Positions 27,067 through 36,165 of a DNA stretch of 64,000 nt are shown here, in pieces. The notes under the pieces were generated by a model. It was not told the DNA's origin. It ran no database searches and saw only the letters and a program-made list of their open reading frames with translations. The DNA is from Streptomyces cyaneochromogenes. Its GTDB lineage: Bacteria; Actinomycetota; Actinomycetes; Streptomycetales; Streptomycetaceae. The DNA is taken from the NCBI RefSeq assembly GCF_003963535.1, contig NZ_CP034539.1, positions 682,001 to 746,000 on the forward strand. The letters run 5' to 3'. Numbering within the stretch: the stretch's first letter is position 1; every line of letters starts with the position of its first letter. Made by a program: the position numbers and the translations under genes.

Positions 27067-28695
27067 GTGAAGACGATCAGAAACGCCAAGCAGGTCAGGG
27101 CCGTCCAGTGGCTGACCACCACCGACCACAAGACGATCGGAACGCTGTATCTCGTCACGTCGTTCGCGTTCTTCGTGATCGGCGGCGTGATGGCGCTGCT
27201 CATGCGCGCCGAGCTCGCCCGTCCTGGTCTGCAGATCATGTCGAACGAGCAGTTCAACCAGGCGTTCACGATGCACGGCACGATCATGCTGCTGATGTTC
27301 GCGACGCCGCTGTTCGCCGGCTTCGCGAACTGGATCATGCCGCTGCAGATCGGCGCGCCGGACGTGGCCTTCCCCCGGCTGAACATGTTCGCCTACTGGC
27401 TGTACCTGTTCGGCTCGCTCATCGCGGTCGGCGGCTTCCTCACCCCGCAGGGCGCGGCCGACTTCGGCTGGTTCGCCTACGCCCCGCTGTCGGACGCCGT
27501 GCGCAGTCCCGGTGTGGGCGCAGACATGTGGATCATGGGCCTTGCCTTCTCCGGCTTCGGCACCATCCTCGGCTCGGTCAACTTCGTCACCACGATCATC
27601 TGCATGCGTGCCCCCGGCATGACCATGTTCCGCATGCCGATCTTCACCTGGAACGTGCTGCTGACCGGTGTGCTGGTCCTGCTCGCCTTCCCGGTGCTGG
27701 CCGCGGCGCTGTTCGCGCTGGAGGCGGACCGTAAGTTCGGAGCGCACGTCTTCGACGCGGCGAACGGTGGAGCGTTGCTGTGGCAGCACCTCTTCTGGTT
27801 CTTCGGCCACCCGGAGGTGTACATCATCGCGCTGCCGTTCTTCGGCATCATCAGTGAGGTCATCCCGGTCTTCTCCCGCAAGCCGATGTTCGGCTACATG
27901 GGTCTGATCGCGGCCACCATCGCGATCGCGGGTCTGTCCGTGACGGTGTGGGCACACCACATGTACGTCACCGGCGGTGTGCTCCTGCCGTTCTTCGCCT
28001 TCATGACGTTCCTCATCGCCGTACCGACAGGCGTGAAGTTCTTCAACTGGATCGGAACGATGTGGAACGGCTCGCTGAGTTTCGAGACCCCTATGCTCTG
28101 GGCCTTCGGATTCCTGATCACCTTCGTCTTCGGCGGCCTGACCGGCGTCATGCTCGCCTCACCGCCGCTGGACTTCCCGACGTCCGACACCTATTTCGTC
28201 GTGGCCCATTTCCACTACGTCATCTTCGGCACCGTCGTCTTCGCGATGTTCTCCGGATTCCACTTCTGGTGGCCGAAGTTCACCGGCAGGATGCTCGACG
28301 AACGCCTCGGCAAGATGACGTTCTGGACGCTGTTCATCGGCTTCCACGGCACGTTCCTCGTCCAGCACTGGCTGGGCGTGAACGGAATGCAGCGCCGGAT
28401 TCCCGACTATCTGGCGGTGGAAGGGCTCACGCCCCTCAATTCGCTGTCGACGGTGTTCTCGTTCGTGCTCGGGCTGTCCCTGCTGCCGTTCTTCTACAAC
28501 ATCTGGAAGACCGCGAAGTACGGCAGGAAGGTCGAGGCCGACGACCCCTGGGGCTACGGCCGATCCCTGGAATGGGCGACCTCCTGCCCGCCGCCGCGGC
28601 ACAACTTCGTCGTCCTGCCGCGGATCCGGTCCGAGTCCCCGGCGTTCGACCTGCATCACGCCCCCGCGCCGGAGCGGGAGTTGACCGCCCTGTGA
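27067..28695 (+). CDS. ctaD: Cytochrome c oxidase subunit I (aa3-type), orphan copy
   Basis: A 542-residue heme-copper oxidase core subunit with twelve hydrophobic helices. Metal ligands are visible: heme His in [12 protein letters not shown], the CuB His-Tyr pair in FGHPEVYI, CuB histidines in [10 protein letters not shown] and heme ligands in [10 protein letters not shown]. It reduces oxygen and pumps protons at the cytoplasmic membrane. No subunit II, III or qcr genes are adjacent, so this is a second, unlinked ctaD next to a sigma-factor operon. GTG 27067 has only a weak GGCGGGG site. It overlaps the next small gene by four bases. Confidence 0.95.
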   Translation: MKTIRNAKQVRAVQWLTTTDHKTIGTLYLVTSFAFFVIGGVMALLMRAELARPGLQIMSNEQFNQAFTMHGTIMLLMFATPLFAGFANWIMPLQIGAPDVAFPRLNMFAYWLYLFGSLIAVGGFLTPQGAADFGWFAYAPLSDAVRSPGVGADMWIMGLAFSGFGTILGSVNFVTTIICMRAPGMTMFRMPIFTWNVLLTGVLVLLAFPVLAAALFALEADRKFGAHVFDAANGGALLWQHLFWFFGHPEVYIIALPFFGIISEVIPVFSRKPMFGYMGLIAATIAIAGLSVTVWAHHMYVTGGVLLPFFAFMTFLIAVPTGVKFFNWIGTMWNGSLSFETPMLWAFGFLITFVFGGLTGVMLASPPLDFPTSDTYFVVAHFHYVIFGTVVFAMFSGFHFWWPKFTGRMLDERLGKMTFWTLFIGFHGTFLVQHWLGVNGMQRRIPDYLAVEGLTPLNSLSTVFSFVLGLSLLPFFYNIWKTAKYGRKVEADDPWGYGRSLEWATSCPPPRHNFVVLPRIRSESPAFDLHHAPAPERELTAL

Positions 28696-29015
28696 GCATC
28701 ACGGACAAGTTCCTCAACGACATCGAGGGGCATCTGCTGCTCGCCGCGACCCGCGAGGAAGGCCGTACGGCCGCCGCGCGATTCAGCGCGCCGCTGGACT
28801 GGCTGACCGACGCCCAGCGCGGCGAGGTGGAGCGGCGGTTCGAGGCGGAATACCTCGCACTCGTCCGCGCCTCCTGGCAGCACACGGCGGTGCGTGCCGG
28901 GAGACTGCGGGACGAGTACGAGGCGACGTACCGCGGCCTGCGGCGCCGTCTGCTGGCCGGCTGGCTGCTGACCGGTGCCCTGGCTCTCGGTTTCCTCGTG
29001 GTGTGCCTCGTCTAG
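28692..29015 (+). CDS. Small membrane protein co-translated with ctaD
   Basis: This 107-residue protein is mainly helical and charged, with one C-terminal transmembrane helix (about residues 88-107) and no signal peptide, so it should be tail-anchored. The GTGA overlap with ctaD indicates translational coupling. I do not recognise a family. Its place suggests an accessory or assembly factor for this oxidase copy, which is inference only. Confidence 0.75.
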   Translation: MSITDKFLNDIEGHLLLAATREEGRTAAARFSAPLDWLTDAQRGEVERRFEAEYLALVRASWQHTAVRAGRLRDEYEATYRGLRRRLLAGWLLTGALALGFLVVCLV

Positions 29016-29022
29016 GCGCGGG

Positions 29023-30987
29023 CTAGCTCACCGTCCACTTCTGGTTGTTCTGGCCGTTGCAGGCCCAGAGCACCAGCTTCGAGCCGTTGGCCGTGGCAGC
29101 GCCGTAGGCGTCGAGGCAGAGCCCGGCGTTGACGTTGGTGAGCGTTCCGTCGCTGTTGACGTTCCACTTCTGGTTGTTCTGGCCGTTGCAGTCCCAGATG
29201 ACGACCCGGGTGCCGTTGGTGGTGCCTTGGTCGTAGGCGTCGAGGCACTTGTTGCCGTACACCACCAGTTCCTTGCGGGTGCCGTTGTACTGCCACACCT
29301 GGTTCTGGCCGCCGCCGCAGTCCCACAGTTGGGCGTCGGTGCCGTTGGTGATGGTGTTGTTGTTGATGTCCACGCAGCGGCCGGACCCGGTCCCCGTGAT
29401 CAGCGTGCCGTTCCTGCCGGGAAGGGGCCGGACGACGATGCCTTCGAGCGTCGGGGCGCCGGAGAAGGAGATCGTGTTGGTGCTGCCCTTGAAGAGGGAG
29501 ACGTTGACGGAGATGTTGCCCGGGCTCGTGCCGGTCGGCGGGAAGGAGACCTTGGTGGAGGTCTGGCCGTTGACCGTCAGGGTGGCGGGGCGGGCGGTGG
29601 AGGTGTTGTTGGTGTAGGAGACCTCGACCGTCTTCAGACCGGCGCTGCCGGCGACCACTCCGGAGAAGCTCGACGTGCCGTTGTACGTGCTCGCGGACTG
29701 CTCGGTGCCGCCGGTGACGGTGAGCATCACGGAACCGCCGGCCGGGACGCTGGTGGTGTGACTCGTACCGGTCGTGGCGACGTTCTGGCGGGCCCACAGA
29801 TCACGGACGGTCGCGGAGGCGTTCGTCAGGCCGAGGTCGGACCAGCGGACGGTCATGTTCTGCGTGGCCGACGTGCGGTTGAGGAGGACGACGGCACGGT
29901 TGCCGCTGCCGGAGAGGACCTTGCCGTAGACCTGGAGGCCGGAGGTGTCCTCGGCGACCTTGACGCCCTGCAGGCCGCGCGCGTCCTGGTCGACGGCGAT
30001 GACCTCGGGGTTGGTGAGGATGTTCGTCGTCTCGGTGGTGAGGGTGGTGAGATCGAGGCCGGCCAGGAGCGGGGCGCCGGAGATCGCCCACAGGCTCATG
30101 TGGCTGCGGCTCTGGGCGGCGGTCAGGCCCGTCATGCCGACGACCATCATGTCGGGGTCGTTGTAGTAGCCGGTGTGCTGGGCCGTGGGGTGGATGTTGC
30201 GGTCGAAGGCGGTGAGGACGTTGCCGTACGACGGTGTGCCGCCGTGGAAGAAGATGTCCGTGTTCGTCCGCCACATCGGACCCATGCCCGGCGCCCAGTT
30301 CCAGGGGTTGGAGTAGCCCCAGTTGCACAGGGAGAGGGCGAGCGGGCGGCCGGTGGTGGCGGTCGCGGCGGCCACGGCGTCGCTGATCGCCTGGTAGGTC
30401 GTCCTCGGGTCGAGGCCCTCGGCGTCACCGCCGCACCAGTCGACCTTCACGAAGTCGAAGCCCCAGCGCGAGAACTGGAGCATGTCCTGCTCGTAGTGCC
30501 CCTCGCTGCCCGAGCCGGGCGCGGCCGGGCGGCCGGTCGGGAAGTAGTAGCCGCAGCCGTCCTTGCCGGCGTCGGTGTAGATGCCGGCCTTGATGCCCTT
30601 GCTGTGGATGTAGTCGGCGATGGCCTTCATGCCGCCGGGCCACTCCGCCTCGTCGACGGTGATGTTGCCGCCGCTGTCCCGGGTGCCCTGCCACCAGCCC
30701 TCGTCGATGTTGATGTACTCGTAGCCGGCCTCGGGCAGACCCGCCGCCACGAACGCGTCGACCTGCCGCTTGATGACGTCGTAGTCGACCTTCGCGGCGA
30801 ACGCGTTCCAGGACGCCCAGCCCATCGGGGCCGTGGGCACGGGTATCTGACGGGCCGTCGTGGCCGCCCGGGCCGGTGCGGGCCCCGCGAACATCAGGGC
30901 CGCGGCCGCGGCGAGCACCAGGACGAGGGCGCGTACGGCCGCGGAGCTGAGGCGGTGTACGGGAGTCAATCGGGGCGGGGGGTACAT
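29023..30987 (-). CDS. Secreted GH27 alpha-galactosidase with beta-sandwich and ricin-type CBM13 domains
   Basis: The 654-residue precursor has a signal peptide ending near APARA (residue 41). A GH27 catalytic barrel follows, with GWASWNAF, INIDEGWW and the nucleophile Asp in KVDWCGG near residue 183, then a C-terminal all-beta region. A galactose-binding-like sandwich (about residues 430-525, with VEVSYTNNTSTARPATL) precedes a ricin-type trefoil (about 530-654, repeated QxW motifs such as NNQKW). It would release alpha-galactose from plant polymers outside the cell. ATG 30987 has an AGGAG site. Confidence 0.9.
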   Translation of the reverse strand: MYPPPRLTPVHRLSSAAVRALVLVLAAAAALMFAGPAPARAATTARQIPVPTAPMGWASWNAFAAKVDYDVIKRQVDAFVAAGLPEAGYEYINIDEGWWQGTRDSGGNITVDEAEWPGGMKAIADYIHSKGIKAGIYTDAGKDGCGYYFPTGRPAAPGSGSEGHYEQDMLQFSRWGFDFVKVDWCGGDAEGLDPRTTYQAISDAVAAATATTGRPLALSLCNWGYSNPWNWAPGMGPMWRTNTDIFFHGGTPSYGNVLTAFDRNIHPTAQHTGYYNDPDMMVVGMTGLTAAQSRSHMSLWAISGAPLLAGLDLTTLTTETTNILTNPEVIAVDQDARGLQGVKVAEDTSGLQVYGKVLSGSGNRAVVLLNRTSATQNMTVRWSDLGLTNASATVRDLWARQNVATTGTSHTTSVPAGGSVMLTVTGGTEQSASTYNGTSSFSGVVAGSAGLKTVEVSYTNNTSTARPATLTVNGQTSTKVSFPPTGTSPGNISVNVSLFKGSTNTISFSGAPTLEGIVVRPLPGRNGTLITGTGSGRCVDINNNTITNGTDAQLWDCGGGQNQVWQYNGTRKELVVYGNKCLDAYDQGTTNGTRVVIWDCNGQNNQKWNVNSDGTLTNVNAGLCLDAYGAATANGSKLVLWACNGQNNQKWTVS

Positions 30988-31029
30988 GCGGCTCCTAAGT
31001 GCGGGAGGAACACTCAGCTCGTACGATAT

Positions 31030-31055
31030 TTCGAACTCAATTCGAAAAATCGAAC
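31030..31055. promoter_or_regulatory. Repeated TTCGAA palindromes upstream of the GH27 gene
   Basis: TTCGAA occurs at 31030-31035 and 31041-31046, with a third half TCGAAC at 31050-31055, giving roughly one helical turn between repeats. The AT-rich stretch stands out in this genome and lies 43-68 bases upstream of the GH27 start. It is a probable operator for a sugar-responsive regulator encoded elsewhere. Confidence 0.55.
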
Positions 31056-31173
31056 ATGTCGCGCCGAAATTAGAGCCACGCGTGAGTGAAGTCAACGGCC
31101 GGGACAGACCCGAAGTCGTCATTTCCCACGTTCCGTTGGCCCGCAGGTCCGCCCGCGCCGCCATACTGGCCGA

Positions 31174-32397
31174 GTGCGCGTAGCGATCATGACGGCGGGC
31201 TCCCGGGGCGATGTGGCCCCCTACACCGGCCTCGGGCACGCCCTGTCCCGGGCCGGACACGAGGTCACCTTGGTGACGCACGGCCGCTTCGAACGGCTCG
31301 TGGCGGGGTCGGGCGTACATTTCCATCCGCTGCCGGTTGATCCACGGGCGGAGCTGGAGTCCCCGCGCGGGCGGAGCCTGCACAGGAGCGCGACCGGCGT
31401 GGGCAAGCTCGTGCGCGTGGTCGCGATGGCACGGGCCCTGGCCGGGCAGATGACCGACGCCATGCTGGCGGCCGCGCGGTCCAGTGACGTCCTGCTCCTG
31501 GCAGCCTCCACCGCCCCGCTGGGGCAGGTCATCGCCGAGGGCCTTTCGCTGCCGAGCATCGCCCTCCCGCTGCAACCCCTCGCCCCCACCCGGGAGTTCG
31601 GGCCCCCGATACTCGGCGGCCGCTCCTGGGGAGGCCTCGGCAACCGTGTCGCCGGGCACGGGGTGAACCTGGCGATCGAGCGCGTCTTCTCGGCGGCGGT
31701 GCCGGATGCGCGGACGAGGCTCGGGCTCTCCCGCGGCGGGGCCCGCACCGCGCGACGGAGCCCTGTGCTGCACGGTTTCAGTCCCCTGGTGGTCCCCCGG
31801 CCGCGCGACTGGCGCCCGGATCTGGAAGTGGCGGGTTACTGGTGGCCGTACGACGGTGAGGCTCGACTCCCCGCCGGACTGCGGGACTTCCTGGACGCGG
31901 GTCCGCCGCCGGTCTACGTGGGCCTGGGCAGCGCGACCGTGCCCGACCCTGCCGGGCTCAGCACGGAGGTCGTGGACGCGCTGCGGCGGGCCGGGCTGCG
32001 CGGGGTGATCCAGCGAGGGTGGGGCGGGCTGGAGGCCACCGGCGACGACGTCCTGACCATCGACGACGTACCGCACTCCGCGCTGTTCCCGCGGATGGCC
32101 GCCGTGGTCCACCACTGCGGTGCGGGCACGACCGCGGCCGGCCTGCGCGCCGGGGTGCCGGCCGTTCCCGTGCCGGTCCAGTTCGACGAGGGGTTCTGGG
32201 CCGGACGCCTGGTCGCGCTCGGCACGGCGCCCCGGGCCGTACCGTTGCGCAGGCTCACGGCCGGGTCACTGGCGGCGGCCCTGCGCCGGGCGACCGGCGA
32301 CCCGGCGTACGGCCGCCGCGCCCGGGCTCTGGCCGACGAGCTGCGTACCGAGAACGGTGCGGCTCCCGTCCTCGAAGCGGTGAACCGGCTCGGCTGA
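31174..32397 (+). CDS. GT1-family glycosyltransferase (UGT/sterol- or macrolide-glycosyltransferase type), copy A
   Basis: The 407-residue GT-B protein starts VRVAIMTAGSRGDVAPYTGLG, the glycine-rich N-terminal acceptor-side loop of this family. It has FVGLGSAT-like strands near residue 250 and a donor-binding stretch with FPRMAAVVHHCGAGTTAAGL (about residues 308-327), where the HCGAGT matches the nucleotide-sugar signature. It lacks a signal peptide. It is a paralogue of the gene at 34963-36165, with which it shares most motifs. The acceptor is unknown: a sterol/hopanoid, a lipid or a drug. Confidence 0.87.
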   Translation: MRVAIMTAGSRGDVAPYTGLGHALSRAGHEVTLVTHGRFERLVAGSGVHFHPLPVDPRAELESPRGRSLHRSATGVGKLVRVVAMARALAGQMTDAMLAAARSSDVLLLAASTAPLGQVIAEGLSLPSIALPLQPLAPTREFGPPILGGRSWGGLGNRVAGHGVNLAIERVFSAAVPDARTRLGLSRGGARTARRSPVLHGFSPLVVPRPRDWRPDLEVAGYWWPYDGEARLPAGLRDFLDAGPPPVYVGLGSATVPDPAGLSTEVVDALRRAGLRGVIQRGWGGLEATGDDVLTIDDVPHSALFPRMAAVVHHCGAGTTAAGLRAGVPAVPVPVQFDEGFWAGRLVALGTAPRAVPLRRLTAGSLAAALRRATGDPAYGRRARALADELRTENGAAPVLEAVNRLG

Positions 32398-32403
32398 ATC
32401 GCT

Positions 32404-32431
32404 GTTCAGCTCCGTTCAGCATTCGTTCAGC
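32404..32431 (+). promoter_or_regulatory. Three GTTCAGC direct repeats, probable response-regulator site
   Basis: GTTCAGC occurs at 32404-32410, 32414-32420 and 32425-32431, spaced 10 and 11 bases, the helical-turn spacing used by OmpR/PhoB-type regulators. The array lies 80-106 bases upstream of the PepSY gene. It resembles but does not equal the Streptomyces PHO box (GTTCACC). Confidence 0.65.
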
Positions 32432-32509
32432 CCTGACATCGCATCCTGGAACCACAGGTCGGACCGCACACCGAAGTGGGCACCGCACCGCGCTGCACAA
32501 GGAGCGGAC

Positions 32510-32839
32510 ATGAAGCACAAGGGCAAGTGGATCGTCGCGGGCGTGATCTCGGCCGTGCTCATCGGCGGCGGCACCGGGCTCGCCGTGGCCACCGCCGGCG
32601 GGGACGACTCCGAGCCGCCCATCACGGGCAGCGCGCTGGAGCGGGCGAGCGCCGCCGCGCTGGACCACACCGGCGGCGGCAGGGTCACGGACACCGAGGC
32701 CGGCGACGAGGACGCGTACTACGAGGTCGAGGTCACGCTCGACAACGGCAAGCGGACCGATGTCCACCTCGACAAGGACTTCAAGGTCGTCAGCAGTTCG
32801 GCGGACAGCGGCGAGGACGAGCAGAACGGCGACGACTGA
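32510..32839 (+). CDS. Exported PepSY-domain protein
   Basis: This 109-residue protein has a basic start, one hydrophobic helix (about residues 8-28) and a short extracytoplasmic PepSY-like domain: the AALDHTGGGRVTDTEAGDE segment followed by AYYEVEVTLDNGKRTDVHLD and a C-terminal acidic tail. PepSY proteins often sit beside two-component systems or peptidases that they restrain. No kinase gene is next to it here, but direct repeats upstream suggest control by a distant response regulator. An AAGGAG lies upstream of ATG 32510. Confidence 0.82.
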   Translation: MKHKGKWIVAGVISAVLIGGGTGLAVATAGGDDSEPPITGSALERASAAALDHTGGGRVTDTEAGDEDAYYEVEVTLDNGKRTDVHLDKDFKVVSSSADSGEDEQNGDD

Positions 32840-32863
32840 TCACCGACGGCTCCGGCACCGCCG

Positions 32864-33526
32864 TCAGGGCCCGGCCATCCGCGGATCCGCCGGCTGGAGG
32901 ATGCCGAGGAGCAGACGGACGAGTTCGTCGACGACCTCGTCGAGGGTCGCGTCCACCCACCCCGCGCTCCAGTCGTGCAGCAGACCGTTGACGCTGCCGA
33001 TGAACGCGGTCACGGCGAGGCGGTAGTCGCGAGGTGCCGCCTCCCCGCGGGCGACGGCGGCCGCCACCTCGGCGCACACCAGGTCGATCCACTGGGCGCG
33101 GCGGGCGAGGCGCTGCTCCTCCAGGCGCGGGCTGACGCCGACGATCTCGACGAAGGTGATGCGGATGCGGCGCGGGTCGGCGGTGACGTTCGCGGCGTAC
33201 GCGCGGAAGATCGCGGTGGCGCGTTCGGCGAGCGGCCGGTCGACCACGTCGGCGGCCACCGCCAGCACGGCCTCCTGCGACCACCCGTTGACCTGGAGGT
33301 GGAGGGCGGCCAGGACGTCCTCCAGGCTGCGGAACTCCTCGTAGAACTGACGGGTCGACAGGCCCGCGGCCTCGCTCAGGGCGACGACGGTCGTGCCCCG
33401 GTAGCCGGGGCTGTCGCCGAACAACTGCAGCGCCGCGTCCAGGAAGCGGCGCCGCCGCTCGGCCTGTCGTTCCTCGGCCGACTTGCCGCCGTAGCGGCCG
33501 GTGGGCGCCTTGAGCCTGCCCGCCAC
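32864..33526 (-). CDS. TetR-family transcriptional regulator
   Basis: The 220-residue protein has a TetR helix-turn-helix (residues 20-65, with VVALSEAAGLSTRQFYEEFRS) and a helical ligand-binding part. GTG 33526 was preferred to an upstream TTG at 33562 because GGGAGGA lies five bases before it. It is divergent from the beta-propeller gene, and the palindrome CTTACT-TTTC-AGTAAG between them is its probable operator. It thus likely represses that gene and itself. Confidence 0.88.
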   Translation of the reverse strand: MAGRLKAPTGRYGGKSAEERQAERRRRFLDAALQLFGDSPGYRGTTVVALSEAAGLSTRQFYEEFRSLEDVLAALHLQVNGWSQEAVLAVAADVVDRPLAERATAIFRAYAANVTADPRRIRITFVEIVGVSPRLEEQRLARRAQWIDLVCAEVAAAVARGEAAPRDYRLAVTAFIGSVNGLLHDWSAGWVDATLDEVVDELVRLLLGILQPADPRMAGP

Positions 33527-33603
33527 ACTGTCCTCCCGCCACCTCGCCGACCCGACGGCCAATTTTGTCGTGTCCGCGGTCTTGTGGAGAAGGGCACCCC
33601 TTC

Positions 33604-33619
33604 CTTACTTTTCAGTAAG
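33604..33619. promoter_or_regulatory. Palindromic TetR-type operator
   Basis: CTTACT and AGTAAG form perfect six-base arms around TTTC, in an AT-rich island between the divergent TetR and beta-propeller genes, 93 bases upstream of the latter. Confidence 0.7.
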
Positions 33620-33711
33620 TTGATTCTGAAACCGCTTGTGTTCAGATCCGCCGCAGCTCTGCTCTTGGCATGCCCCACTCATGAAACCCACCCGAGAGGA
33701 AGGGAGCAGTC

Positions 33712-34962
33712 ATGCCTGCCATCAGACCCAGGCACCTGTGCTCCGTAGCCGCCGCCCTCGCCCTGACCGTCACCGCCCCCGCGACCGTCGCCACCGCCGC
33801 CGACTCCTCCGCCGCCCTGCGTGAGGTGATGTTCGTCGGCAACAACTGGGACGGCACTGCCGATGTCATCAAGTCATCCGCTGACTTCGCGAAGATCGGC
33901 CGCATCGACGTCGTCCCCGACAAGGACGAGCGGATGGCGGAGATCAACGCCGATCCGATCAAGTGGATCTACTTCATGGCGATCCGCAACAGCGTCGGCG
34001 AGGGCCACGACCAGTTCGTCGACGACATGTACTCCACCCCCGACGGCACGTCGATGGTCGTCTCCCGGCCGAGCTTCGCCGACGTCGTGTCCATCGACCT
34101 GGCCACCGGTGACATCAACTGGCGCTTCCCCGTGTCCGGTTACCGCGCCGACCACATGGCGGTCTCCCCCGACGGCAAACGCGTCGCGGTGTCGGCCTCG
34201 ACCTCGAACACCGTGCATGTGCTGGACATCGACACGGGCAGGGAACTGGGCAGGTTCGCGACGGGCGACAAGCCGCACGAGAACATCTTCACGCAGGACG
34301 GCAAGTACATCTACAACATGGCGATCGGCGACGTGAACACGCAGACCGACGCCCCCTGGCTGGACTGGACGAAGGGCGACCGGCGCATCACGGTCGTCGA
34401 CGCGAACACGTACCAGCAGGTCAAGGTCATCGACATGCGCCCGAAGCTGGACGCGATAGGTCTGAAGGACCACTCCGACGCGGTACGGCCCGCCGTGTTC
34501 TCGCCGGACGAGTCGAAGCTGTACTTCCAGGTGTCGTTCTTCAACGGCTTCTTCGAGTACGACCTGGCCACGGACAAGATCACCCGGACGAAGACCCTGC
34601 CGAAGAACCCGGCGACCAGCGACGACCGCACCACCTTCGTCAACGACTCGCGCCACCACGGCATTTCGATGAGCCCGGACGGCAGCAAGCTGTGCGTCGC
34701 GGGCACGATGGACGACTACGCCACCGTCGTCAACCGCACCACCCTCCAGGAGGGCCCGCTCGTCACCGCCTCCAAGCCCTACTGGGCCACCGTCAGCGGT
34801 GACGGCAAGTCCTGCGTGGTCTCCGAGAGCGGCACCGACCAGGTCACCGCCATCGACTTCGCCACGGGGCGCAAGACGGTGTCCGTCCCGGTCGGCGACC
34901 ATCCGCAGCGGGTCCGGCTGGCCCATGTGCCGGCCGGCTGGACCGGCCCCTCGGTGAGCTGA
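33712..34962 (+). CDS. Secreted beta-propeller (YncE/YVTN-like) protein
   Basis: This 416-residue protein has a signal peptide cleaved after about VATAA (residue 31). Repeated beta-propeller blades follow, such as FADVVSIDLATGDINWRF, HMAVSPDGKRVAVSAS, TVHVLDIDTGRELGRF and VTAIDFATGRKTVSVPVGD, typical of the YVTN/lactonase-like fold. No catalytic motif was recognised. Such proteins bind metals, sugars or cell-wall material, or act as quinoprotein-like dehydrogenases without cofactor sites. A TetR regulator transcribed divergently probably controls it. The stop is immediately followed by the convergent glycosyltransferase stop. Confidence 0.83.
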   Translation: MPAIRPRHLCSVAAALALTVTAPATVATAADSSAALREVMFVGNNWDGTADVIKSSADFAKIGRIDVVPDKDERMAEINADPIKWIYFMAIRNSVGEGHDQFVDDMYSTPDGTSMVVSRPSFADVVSIDLATGDINWRFPVSGYRADHMAVSPDGKRVAVSASTSNTVHVLDIDTGRELGRFATGDKPHENIFTQDGKYIYNMAIGDVNTQTDAPWLDWTKGDRRITVVDANTYQQVKVIDMRPKLDAIGLKDHSDAVRPAVFSPDESKLYFQVSFFNGFFEYDLATDKITRTKTLPKNPATSDDRTTFVNDSRHHGISMSPDGSKLCVAGTMDDYATVVNRTTLQEGPLVTASKPYWATVSGDGKSCVVSESGTDQVTAIDFATGRKTVSVPVGDHPQRVRLAHVPAGWTGPSVS

Positions 34963-36165
34963 TCAGCCCAGTGCCTTGAGCACCGCACCCACCCCGTCCT
35001 CGGTCGCCATGTGCCGCGCGGCGACCGAGGCGGCACGGGCGTACGTCTGCTGCCGTAGGGCCCGGCCGAGCGCGTCGGCGAGCCGCTCGACGGTGAGGGC
35101 GGCGAACGGGACCGGTGCGGTGGCCGCGCCGATCGACGCCAGCCGTCCCGCCCAGAACGGCTGGTCCGCCGTCACCGGCACCGGAACCGCGGGCACCCCG
35201 GCGCGCAGGGCCGCCGCCGCGGTGCCCGCCCCGGCGTGATGAACCGCCGCGGCCACCCTCGGGAACAGCAGCGCGTGCGGTACGTCGCCGATGCTCAGGA
35301 CGTCGTCGCCGCCGTCCGCCGCGAGTCCGGCACTGCCCGCCTGCACGATGCCGCGCACCCCGGCGCGGCGCAGCGCGCGGACGGCGATCTCGCTCAGCCG
35401 CTCACCGTGCCCGGCGGCCATGCTCCCGAAGCCGATGAACACCGGGCGCGCCCCGGCCGCGAGGAAGTCCTCGACCTCGGCGGGCAGCCGCCGGTCCGGT
35501 GCGACGTACGGCCACCAGGTGCCGACGACGTCGAGACCCTCGCGCCAGTCCGACGGGCGCGCCACCAGCGCCGTACTGAAGCCGTGCAGCACGGGCCGGT
35601 TCGCCCGCTCCTGTCGGCGGCGCGTCTCGGCCGGAGTCCGCGGTGGCAGGTCCAGGCGGCGGCGCAGTTCGGTGACGGCCTCGGTGTAGACGCGGTCGAC
35701 CATGCGCAGCGCGAAGCGTCCCGCGGTGCGGTTGCCGAGGCGGCCGAGGGAGCGGGTGCCCATGACGTTGGGCGGGAAGTCGCCGGTCGGGGCGGTGGGT
35801 TGAAGGTAGGCGTCGACCGTAGGGATGCCCATGGCCTCGGCCACATGCCGGCCGAGCGGTGCGGTGGTGACCGACAGCACGAGCAGGTCCGTGCCCGGGT
35901 CCACCGCGTCGGCGAATCCCCGGCCGAGTTCGGTGACGTACGCGGCCGCGGTGCGCAGCAGTTCACGTCTGCCCTCGACTCCGCCCCGGTCCTGCGGGCG
36001 GGTGGGCAGCCCCCTGAACTCCAGGCCGGCCTCCCGTACCAGGGGCGCGAAGGCGTCGGTCGTGGCCAGGGTGACCTCATGCCCGGCCGCGCGCAGGCCC
36101 GCCCCCAGGCCCGTGTACGGAGCCACGTCACCGCGCGATCCGGCGGCGGCGATCAGGATCCTCAT
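34963..36165 (-). CDS. GT1-family glycosyltransferase, copy B, coupled to a TipA-like regulator
   Basis: The 400-residue GT-B protein starts MRILIAAAGSRGDVAPYTGLG and carries a donor-site HHAGAGTAAAALRAGVPAVPVPV (about residues 310-332; the segment is longer but parallels copy A). It closely parallels the protein at 31174-32397 through its length, so the two are paralogues. ATG 36165 overlaps the stop of the MerR-family gene by four bases, meaning the regulator and transferase are made together. Drug-inducible modification of a toxic compound or glycosylation of a lipid are both possible. Confidence 0.87.
   Translation of the reverse strand: MRILIAAAGSRGDVAPYTGLGAGLRAAGHEVTLATTDAFAPLVREAGLEFRGLPTRPQDRGGVEGRRELLRTAAAYVTELGRGFADAVDPGTDLLVLSVTTAPLGRHVAEAMGIPTVDAYLQPTAPTGDFPPNVMGTRSLGRLGNRTAGRFALRMVDRVYTEAVTELRRRLDLPPRTPAETRRRQERANRPVLHGFSTALVARPSDWREGLDVVGTWWPYVAPDRRLPAEVEDFLAAGARPVFIGFGSMAAGHGERLSEIAVRALRRAGVRGIVQAGSAGLAADGGDDVLSIGDVPHALLFPRVAAAVHHAGAGTAAAALRAGVPAVPVPVTADQPFWAGRLASIGAATAPVPFAALTVERLADALGRALRQQTYARAASVAARHMATEDGVGAVLKALG

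Noticed and set aside
32404-32431. Canonical PHO box upstream of the PepSY gene
   Set aside because: The repeats read GTTCAGC, not GTTCACC, so PhoP control was not called.
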